A stretch of DNA of 26,847 bases from Telluria beijingensis (GTDB taxonomy: Bacteria > Pseudomonadota > Gammaproteobacteria > Burkholderiales > Burkholderiaceae_D): contig NZ_CP132480.1 of the NCBI RefSeq assembly GCF_030770395.1, positions 5,543,671-5,570,517 on the forward strand, given 5' to 3'. The notes under the pieces were generated by a model, which did no database searches, had not been told where the DNA came from, and was given only the letters and a program-made list of their open reading frames with translations. Within the stretch, counting starts at the first letter, position 1. Each line of letters begins with the position of its first letter. This document shows, in pieces, positions 23,139 through 26,847 of this stretch. The position numbers and the translations under genes are program-made.

Positions 23139-25796
23139 TTACTTCGGCGCCGTCATGGCCGCCTTGATCGCCACGCAGCGCTGCTCGTTCTGCAGCGTGT
23201 CGAGCAGCGAGCGGCGGGTGAAGGCCGACAGGCCCTTCATCTCCTCGGCGGCGCGGCCCAGGCGCTGCACGCTCTGCGGCGTGCAGGCGGTCGGTATCAT
23301 GGTCGTCGCATAGGCGCGCATATAGACCGGACCGGCCGCCTTGTCGATCGCCGGCAGGCGCGCCAGGCGCGCATCGGCCTCGAGCTCGTTCAACTTGCCC
23401 TGCTCGGCCGGGAACACGCTGTTCATCGCGGTGCGGATGCGCGAGAACGGCAGCGGCGACTTGAGGTCCTCGATCTTTCCGATCCACTCGGCCTTGACCT
23501 TCGGATCCGGACGGGCTGCGGTGGCCGCGACCGCCGCCACCTGGCCGGCGTCGGACTTGTCGCGCGCGGCCTCGAGCTCGACCAGCTTGCCCGCGCCGGC
23601 GTGGTCGTAGCGATTCAGGTGGGCGATGATCGACCAGCGCAGGTCCTGGCTCACCTGCAGCCCGGCGGCGTCGACCTTGCCGTCGAGGATGCCGGCCAGG
23701 CGCGCCAGCGCATCCGGGCTGGACGCCACATTCACGTACAGGTTGAACCAGCGGCGCTGCACGTCGGCGTCGGCCTTGTTGGCCTGCACGCCATCCCAGG
23801 CCATCTTTTCCAGCGCGGCCCGGGTCTGCTGCGCCCAGGCGCTGTCGAGCTCCATGGCGTCGAGGTAGGATTTCGACATCGCGACCTTGCCCAGCACGTC
23901 GCCGAGCAGGGTGTAGTCCTTCTCTTGCGGCGCATTGTTAAGGGCCACGCCGATAAAGTCGTTCAGCGGCAGCTGGGCGTCGCGCACGCCATCCCACAGG
24001 CTTTGCCACAGCATCGCGCGCAGCAGTGGATCGTCGACCTGCGACAATTTCGTGCGCGCGGTCTCGAACGAGCGCTGGTCCAGCTGCACCTTCGCATAGC
24101 CCCAGTCCTGGTAGTTCGGATAGACCAGGTCGGGGCAGGCCGCACCGTCCAGGTCCTTCACTGCGGTCTTTGCGCCCTTGTAGGTGACCGGCACGTTCTT
24201 GACCAGCGACAGCTTGCCGCCATCGATCTTGAACGCGGCGACCTGCACGCGCTGCTCGCGCAGGGTCGGCAGTTCCTTGCCAGGCGCGGCCTGGGTGAGG
24301 GTGAAGTCCTTGATCTTGCCGTTGCTGCAGCTGTAGTTGGCGGCGATCGTGTTCACGCCGGCGTGGTACAGCCACTCTTTGGTCCAGCCCGACAGGTCGC
24401 GGCCGGCCGTTTGCGCCAGGGTGTTGATGAAGTCGTCCAGTGTGGCGTTCTGCCACGAATACTTGACCAGGTAGTTGTGCACGCCCTTGCGGAACACTTC
24501 CTCGCCCAGCAGGTGGCGCAGCTGCTTGAGGGCGGCGCCGCCTTTCGAATAGGTAATGGCGTCGATATTGTCGAAGGCGTTCGCCGAGGACGGCACCGGC
24601 ACCTCGATCGGGTGGGTGCTGGCGGTCTGGTCCTGGATATAGGCGCGCTGCTTGCCGGTCTGGTAGAACTTCTGCCACGAGTCCTTGAACTCGGTCGCTT
24701 CGGCGGTGGCCAGGATGCCCATGAACGAGGCGAAGCTCTCGTTCAGCCACAGGCCGTTCCACCACTTCATGGTGACCAGGTTGCCGAACCACTGGTGGGC
24801 CATCTCGTGCATGATCACTTCGGTCATCGACTGCTTCTGGTCGGCCGTCATATTGGCCGCGGCATAGCGCGCTTCGGCGAAGGTGATGGCGCCGGCGTTT
24901 TCCATCGCGCCGTACAGGAAATCGGGCACGATCAGCTGGTCGTACTTCTCGAACTGGTAAGGGATGCCGAAATACTCTTCGAAGAAGGTCATGCCGGCCT
25001 TGGTCTGGCGGAACCAGTCGGCGGGTTCGATCTGCTTGGCCAGCGACTGGCGCGCGAACAGGCGCATCGGGTACTTGCCGCTATTGTCTTCCCACACCTG
25101 GTAGGGGCCGGCGTGCAGCGAGAAGTTGTAGGGGCTCAGGCGCTTCGTTTGCTTGAAGGTCCAGCGGCGGTTGGCGCCGGCGTCGTCGATCTTCGTTTCG
25201 CGCGTGGTGGTGACCACGTGCCAGTCCTTCGGCGCGGTGACGGTGACGGTGTAGCTGGCCTTCAGGTCGGGCTGGTCGAACAGCGGGAACATCTGCTGGG
25301 CGGCGACCGGCTCGAAATGCGAGTAGGTATATACGCGGCCGTCGGCCGGGTCGACCATGCGGTGCAGGCCCTCGCCATTGGTGCTGTGCAGGCGCTCGTA
25401 GGCGACGGTGACGGTGTTGCGGCCTTTGGCCAGGTCGGCCGCCGGGATGGTGATGAACCAGTCGTTGTAGCGGGTCGCGATCGGCTTGCCGTTGACCTTG
25501 ACCGACTTGACGGTGGCCTTGTTCAGGTCGAGGGTGACGGCCGAGCCGGTGTCCTTGAGGTCGAAGGTGACGGTGGTGGTGCCGGCGAAGGTTTCCTTGC
25601 CGGTCAGGGTGAAGTCCAGCACATAGTCCACGTTCGCGATGCGGGCGGAGCGGATCATCGCGTCTTTCTCCGACAGGAAAGCCGTCTCGGCGCGGGCCGG
25701 GGAGGCTTGCTGGGCCGGTGCGGCAAGGGCGGCGCTGCCGAAAGCGAAGGTGGAAGCGATGGCGAGCGCCATCATGCGGTGTGCGGGAAAGTTCAC
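23139..25796 (-). CDS. Exported M1 family zinc aminopeptidase
   Basis: 885 residues. Removes N-terminal residues from peptides. A signal peptide (MNFPAHRMMALAIASTFAFG, then AALAAP, cleavage near residue 25) predicts a periplasmic or secreted enzyme. The substrate-anchoring GAMEN is at 296-300; the zinc site HEMAHQW has His330, Glu331 and His334, with the third ligand in LNESFASF ~20 residues on. A C-terminal ERAP1-like helical region follows. The start codon is GTG 25796, with GAGG about seven bases upstream; the later ATGs would cut the signal peptide. Closely related to PepN-type enzymes, but PepN itself is cytoplasmic, so no symbol is used. Confidence 0.93.
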   Translation of the reverse strand: MNFPAHRMMALAIASTFAFGSAALAAPAQQASPARAETAFLSEKDAMIRSARIANVDYVLDFTLTGKETFAGTTTVTFDLKDTGSAVTLDLNKATVKSVKVNGKPIATRYNDWFITIPAADLAKGRNTVTVAYERLHSTNGEGLHRMVDPADGRVYTYSHFEPVAAQQMFPLFDQPDLKASYTVTVTAPKDWHVVTTTRETKIDDAGANRRWTFKQTKRLSPYNFSLHAGPYQVWEDNSGKYPMRLFARQSLAKQIEPADWFRQTKAGMTFFEEYFGIPYQFEKYDQLIVPDFLYGAMENAGAITFAEARYAAANMTADQKQSMTEVIMHEMAHQWFGNLVTMKWWNGLWLNESFASFMGILATAEATEFKDSWQKFYQTGKQRAYIQDQTASTHPIEVPVPSSANAFDNIDAITYSKGGAALKQLRHLLGEEVFRKGVHNYLVKYSWQNATLDDFINTLAQTAGRDLSGWTKEWLYHAGVNTIAANYSCSNGKIKDFTLTQAAPGKELPTLREQRVQVAAFKIDGGKLSLVKNVPVTYKGAKTAVKDLDGAACPDLVYPNYQDWGYAKVQLDQRSFETARTKLSQVDDPLLRAMLWQSLWDGVRDAQLPLNDFIGVALNNAPQEKDYTLLGDVLGKVAMSKSYLDAMELDSAWAQQTRAALEKMAWDGVQANKADADVQRRWFNLYVNVASSPDALARLAGILDGKVDAAGLQVSQDLRWSIIAHLNRYDHAGAGKLVELEAARDKSDAGQVAAVAATAARPDPKVKAEWIGKIEDLKSPLPFSRIRTAMNSVFPAEQGKLNELEADARLARLPAIDKAAGPVYMRAYATTMIPTACTPQSVQRLGRAAEEMKGLSAFTRRSLLDTLQNEQRCVAIKAAMTAPK

Positions 25797-25950
25797 TGAA
25801 TATCCTCTCTCTCGGGTGGGCGCATCTGGGTGCGCGAAGTGTCAATCGCGCAAGAATAGCACTAACGTTCCACGCTGGACACCTGTTGGAGAGATTGTGT
25901 ACTCGGCGTATGGACGCCGGCCGCATGTTCGATAACGGAGTCAATGAAAA

Positions 25951-26847
25951 GGCGCTGTCAACGTTAAATATGGATGAGCATTGAACTGCTGAGCTGATCC
26001 GCAGTCCAATCCCTGTCTTCACGAATAGGGAGCCGCACTGTGAAAGCCCCGAAGTTCGCCAAGCTGTTCGCCCAGCTTCCGCTGCTGAACCAGCCGCAGC
26101 GCCAGCAGGTACTGGCCGCGTTGCATCCGGCAGCCGGGCTGGACCGGGTGGTTGCCCTCATCGATGAGATCCGCTGTGAGGGGCGGTGCTGCCCGGATTG
26201 CGGCTGTGAGCGCTGGCACCGGCACGGCCGCGTCAACGACCTGCAACGTTTCCGCTGCTGCGCCTGTGGCCGCACTTTCAACGACCTGAGCGGCACGCCG
26301 CTGGCGCGGCTCAGGCACAAGGACAAGTGGCTCGATTATCTCGCTGCCGTGCTCGAGTCGCGGTCGGTGCGCGCCGCCGCCAAGTGGATTGAAGTGCATC
26401 GTAATACCGCGTTTCGTTGGCGCCACCGCTTCCTCGACCGCGTCAAGGACGACCGGCCCGCGCGCCTCTCCGGCATCGTCGAAGCGGACGGGACCTTCCT
26501 GCTCGAATCGCAGAAAGGCTCGCGCAAGCTCGACCGCAAGCCGCGCAAGCGCGGCGGCAAGGCCGCCTTGCGCGGCATTTCGCGTCATCTCGACTGCATC
26601 CTGGTGGCGCGCGACCGCAGCGGGCAGACAATCGATGCCGTCACCGGCCGCGGCGCCCTGAAGGCGGCCCAGTTGACCACATACCTGTTGCCGAAACTCG
26701 ATCCACAGGCGCTGCTGGTCACCGACGCCAACGCCGCCTATCCCGCCTCTGCCCGGATGCATGGCATTGCGCACCAGGCCCTCAATGCCAGCGCCGGCGA
26801 GCGGGTGCGCACGAGCAGCACAGGCGCCATCCATATCCAGAACGTCA
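25951..26847 (+). mobile_element. IS1595-type insertion sequence, left part only
   Basis: The element continues past the right edge. The left boundary is not resolved: the non-coding stretch before the transposase has a candidate end near GGCGCTGTCAACG (25951), but without the right end no inverted repeat or target duplication can be checked. It lies in the region upstream of the divergently transcribed aminopeptidase gene. Confidence 0.45.
26040..26847 (+). CDS. IS1595 family (ISXO2-like) transposase, partial
   Basis: At least 269 codons, truncated by the window edge. Starts at GTG 26040 with AGGGAG seven bases upstream. The N-terminal zinc ribbon (CPDCG ... RCCACGRTF) is followed by NDLSGTPLARLR, a helix-turn-helix-like stretch (NTAFRWRHRFL), then the DDE domain: GIVEADGTF (first Asp), KGSRKLDRKPRKRGGKA, LVTDANAAY (second Asp) and HIQNV just before the edge. 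In relatives I know, the first Asp is usually followed by Glu (EADE); here it is Gly. Otherwise the frame is intact as far as it goes. Confidence 0.88.
   Translation, partial: MKAPKFAKLFAQLPLLNQPQRQQVLAALHPAAGLDRVVALIDEIRCEGRCCPDCGCERWHRHGRVNDLQRFRCCACGRTFNDLSGTPLARLRHKDKWLDYLAAVLESRSVRAAAKWIEVHRNTAFRWRHRFLDRVKDDRPARLSGIVEADGTFLLESQKGSRKLDRKPRKRGGKAALRGISRHLDCILVARDRSGQTIDAVTGRGALKAAQLTTYLLPKLDPQALLVTDANAAYPASARMHGIAHQALNASAGERVRTSSTGAIHIQNV

Noticed and set aside
22609..23487. 292-codon version of the thioesterase gene
   Set aside because: The first ~145 codons overlap the aminopeptidase gene and lack family character; a TTG with AAAGGA at the right spacing fits the hotdog family length.
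23052..25799. 915-codon plus-strand frame opposite the aminopeptidase
   Set aside because: Antisense shadow; the minus strand has signal peptide, GAMEN and HExxH motifs.
26019..26834. 271-codon minus-strand frame at the right end
   Set aside because: Antisense shadow of the IS1595-type transposase, whose zinc ribbon and DDE residues read on the plus strand.

Overview
The window looks like a chromosomal stretch from a high-GC betaproteobacterium of the Oxalobacteraceae, probably Massilia/Telluria or a close relative. The evidence is the GC-rich codon use, a PEP-CTERM (exosortase-sorted) FxDxF protein, a propeller/Y_Y_Y histidine kinase, a two-component bacterial NHEJ system, and general protein similarity. 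The genus is an inference, since no ribosomal RNA or marker gene is present.

Layout. (1) 1-600: a PEP-CTERM secreted protein, stop-start coupled (ATGA) to a gene leaving the left edge. (2) 990-2960: five identical tRNA-Arg(ACG) genes, all minus strand, each with its own promoter and hairpin terminator. Three lie in a nearly perfect 360-bp tandem repeat, and a Nudix hydrolase gene sits between the third and fourth. (3) 3065-8350: a large membrane sensor kinase with a 14-repeat propeller, a convergent D-2-hydroxyacid dehydrogenase and a small Ala/Lys-rich exported protein. (4) 8570-16140: a DNA-repair and stress block. It holds LigD (+), then a 48-unit 20-bp minisatellite ending in a REP-like palindromic element, a catalase (-), and a minus-strand operon SDR oxidoreductase > Ku > small three-helix membrane protein. 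(5) 16290-19550: a GGDEF diguanylate cyclase and a SulP/STAS anion transporter. (6) 19568-23052: a lysophospholipid acyltransferase, an ArsC-type reductase, an unrecognised exported protein, a beta-helix lipoprotein and a hotdog thioesterase. (7) 23139-25796: an exported M1 aminopeptidase. (8) 26040 to the right edge: an incomplete IS1595-type transposase.

How genes work together. Ku and LigD are the two parts of bacterial non-homologous end joining; here they lie on opposite strands about 3 kb apart with a catalase between them. With the SDR of the stress-associated type, this suggests an oxidative or desiccation damage block (inference). The kinase has no receiver domain and no response regulator gene in the window, so its output is unknown.

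The most unusual structure is the minisatellite at 11141-12100. Its unit shares sequence, including a diagnostic G, with the left arm of the adjacent palindrome at 12087-12194. It therefore looks like an array amplified from one arm of a REP-like element. Other points of interest are the triplicated tRNA unit, a G10 tract inside a terminator stem abutting a stop codon, a 21-bp duplication of the acyltransferase 3' end, and several palindromes in 5' leaders.
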